From the NCBI GenBank assembly GCA_023134715.1, contig JAGLUP010000007.1, positions 1 to 23,068 on the forward strand: a stretch of DNA of 23,068 nt, in the 5' to 3' direction. The notes beneath the pieces were generated by a model. It saw only the letters and a program-made list of their open reading frames with translations. It was not told the DNA's origin and did no database searches. Within the stretch, counting starts at the first letter, position 1; the number at the start of each line of letters is the position of its first letter. Position numbers and translations under genes: made by a program. Origin of the DNA: Candidatus Parcubacteria bacterium (GTDB taxonomy: Bacteria > Patescibacteriota > Minisyncoccia > Minisyncoccales > JAGLUP01). Positions 14,239-21,444 of the stretch are shown in pieces.

Positions 14239-14952
14239 TTATAATTTTTCAAATTTAGTCATTACTTCTTCGCTAGTATAGGAAAGATAATTAATTAAAA
14301 TAGCGACTAAAAATAGAATTCTAAATAGAAATAATTGCCAACCAGCCGCAAAAAGCCCGGTTGTTTCCATGGCTAAAATACAACAAATCAAAAATATGGT
14401 TAAACTGGTGAACCATTTATAACTATCTATAACCCTTTTGTTTTTAATCCAGTTCCCAATCCGAGCAACTAAATCATAGATTATAATTACGTATTTTCCT
14501 AAAAATCCGATGTTTAAAACTATCCCCCCAACACCTAAAAGAGAGTATTGATTTCCCCAATCAGTAATTATTGGTCCTTTTATTCCATCTTTTAACATTA
14601 ATAAAAGAACCGTTAACATCATTAAAGAACCAGCCAAACCTGCTATTTTGGCAAGTTTTTCCTGAAAACCAATTTTTAAAACCAAATGATAAAGACAAGG
14701 AGCCATTGCTATCGGAGCTACTACAAAAAGACCGTAAAAAAGAATCCTATCAATTTGAGAGTAACCAAGATAGGAAAACAAAAGCCGAAGCCCGTCTAAA
14801 GCAAATATCAGCAGAATTAAAAATAAATACCAAGCAAAAGAAATTGATTCTTTGTCTTTTCTCGCTTTTTTAAAAATAGTTCTAACTGTAAATAAGCCGA
14901 CTGCGACACAAAGAAAAAGAATAAATATATTGTAAAATACTAAAGAAATCAT
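14239..14952 (-). CDS. Polytopic (about 7 helices) membrane protein, possible sensor
   Basis: The 237 residues contain about seven hydrophobic helices (near 3-22, 40-60, 70-90, 103-122, 138-160, 180-202 and 205-225) with short loops and a short cytoplasmic end (TSEEVMTKFEKL). I recognise no transporter or enzyme motif. Size and topology resemble the 7-helix sensory modules often fused to histidine kinases, and the gene is followed 4 bases later by the HAMP relay protein. I infer a stand-alone membrane sensor; another membrane function is possible. It starts 23 bases after the 5'-nuclease stop. Confidence 0.75.
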   Translation of the reverse strand: MISLVFYNIFILFLCVAVGLFTVRTIFKKARKDKESISFAWYLFLILLIFALDGLRLLFSYLGYSQIDRILFYGLFVVAPIAMAPCLYHLVLKIGFQEKLAKIAGLAGSLMMLTVLLLMLKDGIKGPIITDWGNQYSLLGVGGIVLNIGFLGKYVIIIYDLVARIGNWIKNKRVIDSYKWFTSLTIFLICCILAMETTGLFAAGWQLFLFRILFLVAILINYLSYTSEEVMTKFEKL

Positions 14953-14975
14953 ATTCTTTTATTTTAACACAAATT

Positions 14976-15902
14976 TTAAAAAAGTTTTCTGTTATAACTG
15001 TTAATATCTATTTTATCTTCTGATAATCTTTTTATTAAGCCATAAAATTCAAAATCCTTAAGGATTCTTATTGCTTTTTCTTTATCAAAATCTTTCCAAA
15101 GACAATTTTTTAAATTAAAATCAATGGACACGTCGCATTTAATGGTGGCCAGCATTTTGCTAAAAAACGCCTGGTCCCGGTATTCAAACAACTTATTCTT
15201 CAAAGAATCTTTAATCTTTTCTGCTTGCTCGCTTTTTTCGTCTAATTCTTTATAAAGATTTTCCAAAGAGCCAAATTCTTTAATTAAAACAATAGCGGTT
15301 TTCTCGCCAATTCCTAAAATGCCCGGAATGTTGTCTGAAGCGTCTCCTTTTAGCCCTTTTAAATCAGCCATTTGTTCTGGTTTTACTCCTCCGTATCTTT
15401 CTTTAACTTTTTCTTCATCATATAAAACCGCATCCTTGACGCCTCTTCTTAAGGCAAGAACTTTTGTGTTTTTATTTATCAACTGAAGCGCGTCTAAGTC
15501 CCCAGTAATAATAATTGTTTCTATGGGCGACTGAAGGGCGATTGTCCCGATTAAATCATCTGCCTCAAATCCTTCCTGCTCAAAAATCGGAACATTAAAT
15601 TCTCTTAAAATATTTTTTATCTTTGGAATTTGCTCATAAAGCTCGTCAGGCGCTTTTTGCCTTTTCGCTTTATATTCTTTATATTTTTTATGCCGAAAAG
15701 TAGGGCCGGGCAAATCAAAAGTAGCCGCAACATAATCCGGCTTAAATTCTTTCAACGCTCTAAAAAAAACCAATAAAAAACCGTAAACAGCGTTAACTAA
15801 TTCCCCTTTTTTTGTTGTTAAGGGCGGCAAAGCGTGATAAGCCCTATGGACTAAAGCGTTGCCGTCAATAACGATAAGCCGTTTCTTTTTTTCTTGTTCC
15901 AT
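14976..15902 (-). CDS. Stand-alone 5'-3' exonuclease / flap endonuclease (PolA N-domain type)
   Basis: The 308 residues equal the 5'-nuclease domain of DNA polymerase I, without 3'-5' exonuclease or polymerase domains. The metal-binding acids are present: Asp13 (VIDGN), Asp63 (ATFDLPG), Glu113/Asp115/Asp116 (EADD), Asp135/Asp137 (TGDLD), and Asp187/Asp190 (KGDASDNIPG). The H3TH region GILGIGEKTA follows. It would remove RNA primers and 5' flaps. It ends cleanly with FYGLIKRLS and a short tail, so it looks like a natural short enzyme rather than a truncated polA. Its first 52 bases overlap tsaE in another frame. Confidence 0.9.
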   Translation of the reverse strand: MEQEKKKRLIVIDGNALVHRAYHALPPLTTKKGELVNAVYGFLLVFFRALKEFKPDYVAATFDLPGPTFRHKKYKEYKAKRQKAPDELYEQIPKIKNILREFNVPIFEQEGFEADDLIGTIALQSPIETIIITGDLDALQLINKNTKVLALRRGVKDAVLYDEEKVKERYGGVKPEQMADLKGLKGDASDNIPGILGIGEKTAIVLIKEFGSLENLYKELDEKSEQAEKIKDSLKNKLFEYRDQAFFSKMLATIKCDVSIDFNLKNCLWKDFDKEKAIRILKDFEFYGLIKRLSEDKIDINSYNRKLF

Positions 15903-16321
15903 TGTTTAATCTTAACACGTCTGGTGTTTTGAGCAATAAAATCAAACTCTATAATCAGAGCGTGTTTTGGCAATATGTCCTGAATCTGGTCTGCCCATTC
16001 AAGAGCGACGATATTTTGGGGATTAGAAATAATTTCTTTAAATCCTAAATTTAAAATCTCTTTTGGGTCTTTTATTCTATAACAATCAAAGTGGTAAAAA
16101 TTTTTATATCTTTTCATAATTACAAAAGTTGGGCTGTTGATTTTGTCCTTAATTCCTAATCCTTTGGCAAGACCCTGAAGAAATGTGGTTTTCCCTCCTC
16201 CTAAATCTCCTATTAAACCAATAACAAAAGCGTCTTTTTTTTGAGAGCAACTTAAAATCTCTTTAGCTAATTTTTCTCCTAATTTCTTTGTCTCAGAAGA
16301 ACTATTCGTTAAAATTTTCAT
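15851..16321 (-). CDS. tsaE: tRNA threonylcarbamoyladenosine biosynthesis protein TsaE
   Basis: TsaE is the P-loop ATPase that works with TsaB, TsaD and TsaC to make t6A37 in ANN-reading tRNAs. The 156 residues show Walker A GDLGGGKTTF at 38-47, the switch-like NSPTFVIM near 62, YHFDCYRI at 76-83, and VALEWADQI near 105. The core ends near VKIKQW; the remaining tail overlaps the start of the 5'-nuclease gene by 52 bases. It heads the minus-strand run to holA and is divergent from the DHH-like gene, with only 45 bases between the two starts. Confidence 0.93.
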   Translation of the reverse strand: MKILTNSSSETKKLGEKLAKEILSCSQKKDAFVIGLIGDLGGGKTTFLQGLAKGLGIKDKINSPTFVIMKRYKNFYHFDCYRIKDPKEILNLGFKEIISNPQNIVALEWADQIQDILPKHALIIEFDFIAQNTRRVKIKQWNKKKRNGLSLLTATL

Positions 16322-16328
16322 AGAAATA

Positions 16329-16357
16329 TTGACTAATACTTAGATTTAAGCTAATTT
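16329..16357 (+). promoter_or_regulatory. Possible promoter of the DHH-like gene and pilB
   Basis: TTGACT (16329-16334, 5 of 6) is followed after 17 bases by TAATTT (16352-16357, weak). The start would lie close to the ATG at 16367, giving an almost leaderless mRNA. A GATAAT sits directly before the ATG but is too far from TTGACT to pair with it. The same 45-base gap must also hold the tsaE promoter. Confidence 0.4.
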
Positions 16358-16366
16358 AAGATAATC

Positions 16367-17419
16367 ATGGACTCTTTAACCCGAGCAAAAAACATTATTC
16401 AAAAATCTCAGATTATTTTTATCGTTCCTGATCAAAAGGTTCAGGGAGATATTCTCGGCGCAAGCTTTGGTCTTTTTTATGCCCTAAAAAAAATGGGGAA
16501 AAATGTAAATCTGCTTCTGGAAAAAATTCCAGAAAATTTCCAGCTTTTACCTCCGCCCCCTCTTGTCAACGCTAACCCCTTTTTAAAAGATTTTATCATT
16601 TCAATTAACAATCCACAAGCAGAAATTTCCCGCGTCTATTATGAAAAAGATAAAAATAATTTAAAATTTTATTTAACTCCTAAGAATGGAACTATTGAAG
16701 AAAAAAATGTTTTTTTCAGCGCCGAAGAGTCAAAACCAGATCTTGTAATAACTTTAGGAATAGAAAAACAAAACCTCAATATTTTCCAAGACGTTCCTGT
16801 TTTAAACATTGACGACATAAAAACCCTTAACAGCTCTTTAGCTGAAACAACAACTATCCTCGTAAAATCAATTGACGAAAATCTATTCAGTAAAGATGCG
16901 GCCACATGGTTATTATCCGGTGTTATCTGGGCTTCACAAAATTTTCAAAACCAAAAAACCAATCCAAAAACATTGGAAACTGCCGCTTATTTGATTGAGC
17001 AGGACGCAAATCATCAAAAAATAATTCATTATTTCCACAAATCAAAGCCAATGTCCTATCTTAAACTTTTAGGCCAGGTTTTAAAAAAAATAAGTTTTAA
17101 TTCTGAAAAAGAATTTGCCTGGGCGTCTTTAACCTCTCAAGACTTTAAAAATTCCGTGTCTAGTCCCCTTGATTTAGCTCTTGTGGTCAAAGAATTAAAA
17201 ACAGGGCTTTTTAGATTGCCAGGATTATTGATTCTCTGGGAAGAAAATTTTTCTCCGATTTCTATTAAGGGAATTTTCTATTCTGACAATCCAGAATTAA
17301 GAGAAAAAATTTTGAGAAATTTTGAAGGAATTTCAAGAGGTCAGGGGATACTGTTTTTAGACAGAAACCCAAATCTTGACTCTACCCAAAATAAAATATT
17401 ACGAATTTTAACTAATTAA
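16367..17419 (+). CDS. Degenerate DHH-family (NrnA/RecJ-like) protein, probably inactive
   Basis: The 350 residues have the outline of DHH phosphoesterases. QGDILGASFGLFYALKKMGK (26-45) matches the usual DGDALGS...GL...L...GK motif I, with the first Asp replaced by Gln. LNIDDIKTLNSS (147-158) stands where the IDHH signature should be, but the two His are Asp-Ile. DLVITLG (125-131) lacks the motif II Asp. A C-terminal DHHA1-like part follows. With metal ligands missing it is probably a pseudoenzyme or binding protein. It ends 5 bases before pilB, so a role in pilus control is plausible but inferred only from position. Confidence 0.65.
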   Translation: MDSLTRAKNIIQKSQIIFIVPDQKVQGDILGASFGLFYALKKMGKNVNLLLEKIPENFQLLPPPPLVNANPFLKDFIISINNPQAEISRVYYEKDKNNLKFYLTPKNGTIEEKNVFFSAEESKPDLVITLGIEKQNLNIFQDVPVLNIDDIKTLNSSLAETTTILVKSIDENLFSKDAATWLLSGVIWASQNFQNQKTNPKTLETAAYLIEQDANHQKIIHYFHKSKPMSYLKLLGQVLKKISFNSEKEFAWASLTSQDFKNSVSSPLDLALVVKELKTGLFRLPGLLILWEENFSPISIKGIFYSDNPELREKILRNFEGISRGQGILFLDRNPNLDSTQNKILRILTN

Positions 17420-17424
17420 AATTT

Positions 17425-18723
17425 ATGACAAAAATTGCCGGCAAATTCACAATTTCTAAAATTAATTTTGACAATTTTCAAGAAAAAATAAAAAATATTG
17501 ATGATTTTAAAAAAGAACTTGAAAATGCTTCAGAGAAAAAAACAAGCGACCTCTTAGAAATTATTTTAACAGGAGCAATAATATTAGACGCTTCTGATTT
17601 TCATATTGAGCCGGAAGAAAAACAAGCAAGAACGCGCGCAAGAATTGATGGAATGCTGCAAGACGCAACAACCCTAAAACCAGAAATTTATAACGCTTTA
17701 CTTTCTCGAATCAAAATGCTTTCAGGAATTAAATTAAACATTACCAACAAAGCGCAAGACGGCCGATTTTCTGTAGTTATAAACACCGCGACAATTGAAG
17801 TTAGAGCGTCTACCTTGCCTGCTGAATACGGAGAATCAATTGTTTTAAGAATTCTAAATCCTAAAAACCTAATGGAGCTTGAAAAATTGGGGCTAAGAAA
17901 CAGCTTATTAGCAATATTTAATCAAGAAGTAAAAAAACCGAATGGAATGATTATTGTTACCGGACCCACTGGCTCTGGAAAAACCACCACCTTGTATGCT
18001 TTTCTAAAAAAGATACAAAAACCAGAAATTAAAATCATTACAATTGAAGATCCCATAGAATATCATTTAAAAGGAATTTCTCAAACTCAAGTTGATCCTA
18101 AAAAGGGCTATGATTTTGCCAATGGTCTTCGCTCAATAATGAGGCAGGACCCTAATGTAATTTTAGTTGGAGAAATCAGAGACTTTGAAACAGCTCAAAT
18201 TGCGCTGCAAGCCGCTTTAACCGGCCATTTGGTTTTAAGCACGCTTCATGCTAATGACGCGGCAAGCACTATTTCCCGCCTTATCGACCTGGGAGTCAGC
18301 CCTAATTCTATTGCTCCGGGACTAAATATGGTTGTGGCTCAAAGATTAGTGAGAAAAGTGTGTAAAAAATGTGCAAAACTTGAGGAAATCTCTGTTCAAG
18401 ATATGAAACAAATAAAAAAAGCTCTTAAAAACATTTCTTCTGAAATAAAAATCCCTGACTTAAATGGAAAAATTAAAATTTATAAAACAGGAAAGGGCTG
18501 CGAATATTGCAACTTTACCGGACACAAAGAAAGAACCGGTATTTTTGAAAGCTTTATAAATAACGATGAAATAAAACAATTTATTTTAAGCTCTTCTTCT
18601 GCTTCCGGTTTAAGACAAATAATAATAAAAAGGGGAATGCTCACGCTATATCAAGACGGCCTAATAAAAGTTCTTAAAAGAGAAACCACCTTGGAAGAAA
18701 TAAAAAGAGCAACAGGAAAATAG
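17425..18723 (+). CDS. pilB: Type IV pilus assembly ATPase PilB (GspE family), N-terminally short
   Basis: PilB is the hexameric motor that drives pilus extension. The 432 residues begin almost directly with the N2 domain (SDFHIEPEEKQARTRARIDG near 57). Next come Walker A GPTGSGKTTT at 180-189, the Asp box TIEDPIEYHLKGISQTQV, Walker B ILVGEIRDFETA at 246-257, and His box LVLSTLHANDAAST at 269-282. A zinc site is formed by Cys313/Cys316 and Cys359/Cys362. The N1 domain that contacts PilM/PilC in longer homologues (about 560 residues) is mostly missing. The ATPase core looks intact. It follows the DHH-like gene by 5 bases. Confidence 0.92.
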   Translation: MTKIAGKFTISKINFDNFQEKIKNIDDFKKELENASEKKTSDLLEIILTGAIILDASDFHIEPEEKQARTRARIDGMLQDATTLKPEIYNALLSRIKMLSGIKLNITNKAQDGRFSVVINTATIEVRASTLPAEYGESIVLRILNPKNLMELEKLGLRNSLLAIFNQEVKKPNGMIIVTGPTGSGKTTTLYAFLKKIQKPEIKIITIEDPIEYHLKGISQTQVDPKKGYDFANGLRSIMRQDPNVILVGEIRDFETAQIALQAALTGHLVLSTLHANDAASTISRLIDLGVSPNSIAPGLNMVVAQRLVRKVCKKCAKLEEISVQDMKQIKKALKNISSEIKIPDLNGKIKIYKTGKGCEYCNFTGHKERTGIFESFINNDEIKQFILSSSSASGLRQIIIKRGMLTLYQDGLIKVLKRETTLEEIKRATGK

Positions 18724-18737
18724 TAAAACCCAATAGA

Positions 18738-18874
18738 AAAAGGGCTCTGAACTGCAGACAATCCCTCCGATTCTTCGGAAAGCGAGAACTTTCCTGAGGA
18801 ATGGCCTCGTTGAAAAACCAAGCCACCCATCAAGAGAAAGTTCCCATTCTCTGTCTGCAGTTCAGAACCCTTTT
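18738..18874. ncRNA. Unidentified structured element with a 23-bp closing stem
   Basis: Arms 18738-18760 and 18852-18874 are complementary over 23 bp with a single C·A mismatch (18745/18867). Inside, 18770-18782 pairs with 18789-18802 (13 bp, one bulged T, one wobble, hexaloop CGAGAA) and 18834-18838 pairs with 18847-18851 (loop of 8). GAACTTTC (18786-18793) and GAAAGTTC (18836-18843) are exact complements and would allow an alternative fold joining the two hairpins. T runs follow the closing stem on both strands. It could be a small RNA, an elaborate pilB terminator, or a MITE-like element; no known family (6S, SRP, tmRNA, RNase P) fits by eye. Confidence 0.5.
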
Positions 18875-18888
18875 AAACTTAATATTAT
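18861..18888 (+). promoter_or_regulatory. Possible ruvB promoter
   Basis: TTCAGA (18861-18866, 4 of 6) lies in the right arm of the structured element and is followed after 16 bases by TATTAT (18883-18888, 5 of 6). The start near 18895 would leave a leader of about 10 bases before the ruvB ATG, which has no Shine-Dalgarno site. Confidence 0.4.
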
Positions 18889-18904
18889 AGCAAATCCTAA
18901 ATCT

Positions 18905-19915
18905 ATGTCAACCCCTGTCAATAAAAACACAAAAGAAAATGAAATTTTTGATTTTACTTTAAGGCCAAAAGCATGGCAGGATTATATCGGACAAGAAAAA
19001 ATAAAAAAAAATATTCAAATAATTATTGAAGCTGCAAAAAAAAGGCAGGACTCTTATTTTGAACACCTGCTTTTTTACGGAGGACCTGGATTAGGAAAAA
19101 CCACGCTCGCTTATTTAATCGCTGAAAAAATGGGAACAAACATTCGAACAGTTTCCAGTCCAACTATTGAAAAAGCCGGCGACCTCGCTGCTATTTTAAC
19201 CAATCTTTCTGATGGAGACATTCTCTTTTTGGACGAATGTCATCGCTTAAATAGTGTTTGCGAAGAATACCTCTACTCGGCAATGGAAGAGTTTAAACTA
19301 AATTTAATTTTAGGCAAAGGCCCAATGGCAAGAACAATGGAGCTTGATATTCCTCGTTTTACTTTAATCGGCGCCACTACCCGCTTAGCCATGCTCTCAT
19401 CTCCTTTAAGGTCTCGCTTTGGAGCAATTTTTCAACTTGGTTTTTATGAAAATGAAGAAATTGAAAAAATTATTCAACGCTCCAGCAAAATTTTAAAAAT
19501 ACAAATAGAGCCAGAAGCAATCAAAATAATTGCTAAACGCTCTCGATTCACTCCCAGAATAGCCAACCGACTCTTAAAACGTGTTCGGGATTTTGCTCAG
19601 GTTGAAGAAAAGGGATTTATTACTTCCCAAATCGCTCAAAAAGCGCTGAATTTTTTAGAAATTGACGAAGTCGGAATTGATGCAAACGACAGAAAAATTT
19701 TAGAAACAATTATTAAAAAATTCAATGGAGGACCAGTTGGTCTTCAGGCGTTAGCCGCAGCAAGCTCAGAAGAAGAAAACACTATCTTAGATATTTATGA
19801 ACCATATTTAATGCAGCTCGGCTTTATTAAAAGAACACCTCGCGGCAGAATAGCCGGCGAGTTGGCTTACAAACACTTAAAAATAAAATATAAAAATCAA
19901 AACACCTTGATATAG
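18905..19915 (+). CDS. ruvB: Holliday junction branch-migration helicase RuvB
   Basis: RuvB is the AAA+ motor that, with RuvA, drives branch migration of Holliday junctions for RuvC to cut. The 336 residues are full length: LRPKAWQDYIGQ near 19, Walker A GGPGLGKTTL at 59-68, Walker B LFLDECHRL at 107-115 (usually DEIHRL), sensor I GATTR, arginine finger SRFG near 175, and winged-helix end KRTPRGR near 313. It is followed 2 bases later by the lamin-tail gene and then by yebC and ruvC. ruvA is not in the window. Confidence 0.96.
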   Translation: MSTPVNKNTKENEIFDFTLRPKAWQDYIGQEKIKKNIQIIIEAAKKRQDSYFEHLLFYGGPGLGKTTLAYLIAEKMGTNIRTVSSPTIEKAGDLAAILTNLSDGDILFLDECHRLNSVCEEYLYSAMEEFKLNLILGKGPMARTMELDIPRFTLIGATTRLAMLSSPLRSRFGAIFQLGFYENEEIEKIIQRSSKILKIQIEPEAIKIIAKRSRFTPRIANRLLKRVRDFAQVEEKGFITSQIAQKALNFLEIDEVGIDANDRKILETIIKKFNGGPVGLQALAAASSEEENTILDIYEPYLMQLGFIKRTPRGRIAGELAYKHLKIKYKNQNTLI

Positions 19916-19917
19916 AA

Positions 19918-20700
19918 ATGGAAAAATTTCTAAGAATATTTCTATTAATTTTATTTGCTTTATTGTCAGCTGATTTTGTTTTTGCCGCGAACTCTCCTGA
20001 TATAGTTATTAATGAAATCGCATGGATGGGAACAAACATCTCACATAACGATGAATGGATTGAACTTTATAACAACAGTAATTCTTCAATAAAACTTGAC
20101 GGCTGGCTCTTAAAAACTGTTGACGGCTCTCCAAAAATTGAATTAGAGGGAATAATCCCTGCTAAAAGCTTTTACTTATTAGAAAGGACCAATGATGAGT
20201 CAGTTCCTGAAATTCCCGCAAATCAAATTTATACCGGAGCGCTAAGCAATAAAGGAGAAAAATTAGAACTTTATGATAATCTCGGAAATTTAATAGATTC
20301 TGTAGATTGCTCTTCTGGCTGGATTGCGGGCGACAATAAAACCAAGCGAACGATGGAAAGAAAATCCCCAAAACAACAGGGAAGCCATCCCGGTAGTTGG
20401 CAAACCAGTCAAAATCCTAACGGAACCCCAAAAGCGAAAAACAGCATTATAAAAGCTAAAGCAGAGGAGACCCGACTTCCGCCAAAATTGGCGAAAGTTG
20501 GGTCTCTGGAAACTGAAAAAGTTTCAGACGTCGGGTCTCTGGAAAATGTAGAAAATTTAGCCGCCATAGGCGAACAAGTTCCTATGTCTAAATCGCCTAC
20601 GCCCTTTTTTATCTTATTTGTCTCTTCAATTATCGCAATTTTCTCTGGAACAATAATTTTAACTCTTAAAAAGAAAATTGAAACCAAAAAATTGATTTAG
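19918..20700 (+). CDS. Exported lamin-tail-domain (LTD) protein with C-terminal anchor
   Basis: The 260 residues start with a signal peptide (hydrophobic core 5-20, likely cut after FVFAA near 24). A lamin-tail domain at about 27-150 shows VINEIAWMGT, DEWIELYNN, LDGWLLKTVDGSPKIEL and NLIDSVDCSSGW. A low-complexity linker (about 165-225) and a transmembrane helix (about 224-246) with a lysine-rich cytoplasmic end follow. Bacterial LTDs occur in exported proteins and nucleases; no nuclease domain is present here. The linker is encoded partly by a palindromic repeat (20467-20506) and a second copy of its arm. Function unknown; likely a surface protein. Confidence 0.82.
   Translation: MEKFLRIFLLILFALLSADFVFAANSPDIVINEIAWMGTNISHNDEWIELYNNSNSSIKLDGWLLKTVDGSPKIELEGIIPAKSFYLLERTNDESVPEIPANQIYTGALSNKGEKLELYDNLGNLIDSVDCSSGWIAGDNKTKRTMERKSPKQQGSHPGSWQTSQNPNGTPKAKNSIIKAKAEETRLPPKLAKVGSLETEKVSDVGSLENVENLAAIGEQVPMSKSPTPFFILFVSSIIAIFSGTIILTLKKKIETKKLI
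20467..20506. repeat. Palindromic repeat inside the LTD gene
   Basis: The 19-base arms 20467-20485 and 20488-20506 are complementary with one G·T and one C·A pair and a 2-base loop. GAGACCC/GGGTCTC form the ends. The right-arm sequence recurs nearly unchanged at 20530-20548 (GTCGGGTCTCTGGAAAATG), 33 bases further on, so the protein repeats VGSLE. It looks like an intergenic REP-type hairpin that has entered a reading frame. Confidence 0.7.
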
Positions 20701-20726
20701 GCAAAATTTAAAGGTAAAATAAAACA

Positions 20727-21440
20727 ATGTCAGGACATTCGCATTTCTCAAGCATAAAACATAAAAAGGCTATTACTGACGCTAAGCGAGGAAAAATTTT
20801 TTCAAAGCTCGCCAAGCAGATTTCAATTGTTGCCAAAGAAAAAGGAGGCGACTCGGAAGCCAACTCCTCTTTAAAAATGGCTATTGAAAAAGCCAAGAGT
20901 TTTAATATGCCGAAAGAAAATATTGAAAGAGCTATAAAACGAGGCACAGGAGATGTTGAGGGCGCAAAATTAGAAGAATTTATTTTTGAGGCATACGGGT
21001 CAGGTAAAATAGCAATAATTATTCAAGGAATTACTGACAATAAAAATCGCGCGTTGGGAGAAATTAAGCAGATATTAGCAAAAAATAATGGAAAATTAGC
21101 TGCTCAAGGTTCAGTAAAATGGCTCTTTGAAAGAAAAGGAGTTATTGTCATAAATCCAAAATCCAAAGAAAATTTAGAGCTTAAAGCGATTGAGGCGGGA
21201 GCAGAGGATATTCATTGGCATAATGCCGCCCTATATGTTTATACGAAAATAGAAGATTCAGAAAAAGTAAAGAAAAATTTAGAAAATCAGGAAATTAAAA
21301 TTGAGTCGGCGAGTTTGGACTGGGTGGCGAAAGATGAAATTGAATTAGACGAGAAAAACAAACAATCTTCTCAAAAACTTTTTGAAGCATTGGATGAAAA
21401 CGACGACATTCAGGAAATATACTCAAATCTGAAACAATAA
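20727..21440 (+). CDS. yebC: YebC/PmpR family protein (TACO1-like)
   Basis: The 237 residues are full length and begin MSGHSHFSSIKHKKAITDAKRGKIFSKLAK with the family signature (usually MSGHSKW). Further family segments are NMPKENIERAIKRGTG near 68, FEAYGSGKIAIIIQGITDNKNRA near 93 and GSVKWLFERKGVI near 135. Members were first named transcriptional regulators; more recent work links them to translation of proline-rich stretches. It lies 26 bases after the LTD gene and 4 bases before ruvC; yebC-ruvC adjacency is common. Confidence 0.95.
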   Translation: MSGHSHFSSIKHKKAITDAKRGKIFSKLAKQISIVAKEKGGDSEANSSLKMAIEKAKSFNMPKENIERAIKRGTGDVEGAKLEEFIFEAYGSGKIAIIIQGITDNKNRALGEIKQILAKNNGKLAAQGSVKWLFERKGVIVINPKSKENLELKAIEAGAEDIHWHNAALYVYTKIEDSEKVKKNLENQEIKIESASLDWVAKDEIELDEKNKQSSQKLFEALDENDDIQEIYSNLKQ

Positions 21441-21444
21441 AATT

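Noticed and set aside
14976-15902. Truncated polA pseudogene
   Set aside because: All catalytic acids are present and the protein ends cleanly at the domain border; no polymerase remnant follows, since the 7TM gene starts 23 bases later.
18651-18833. Minus-strand ORF across the pilB end and the structured element
   Set aside because: It overlaps the conserved PilB C-terminus and one arm of the hairpin; no recognisable protein.
18738-18874. Assignment of the structured element to 6S or SRP RNA
   Set aside because: The inside is two separate hairpins rather than the 6S rod with central bubble, and the SRP apical GGAAGCAGC-type loop is absent.
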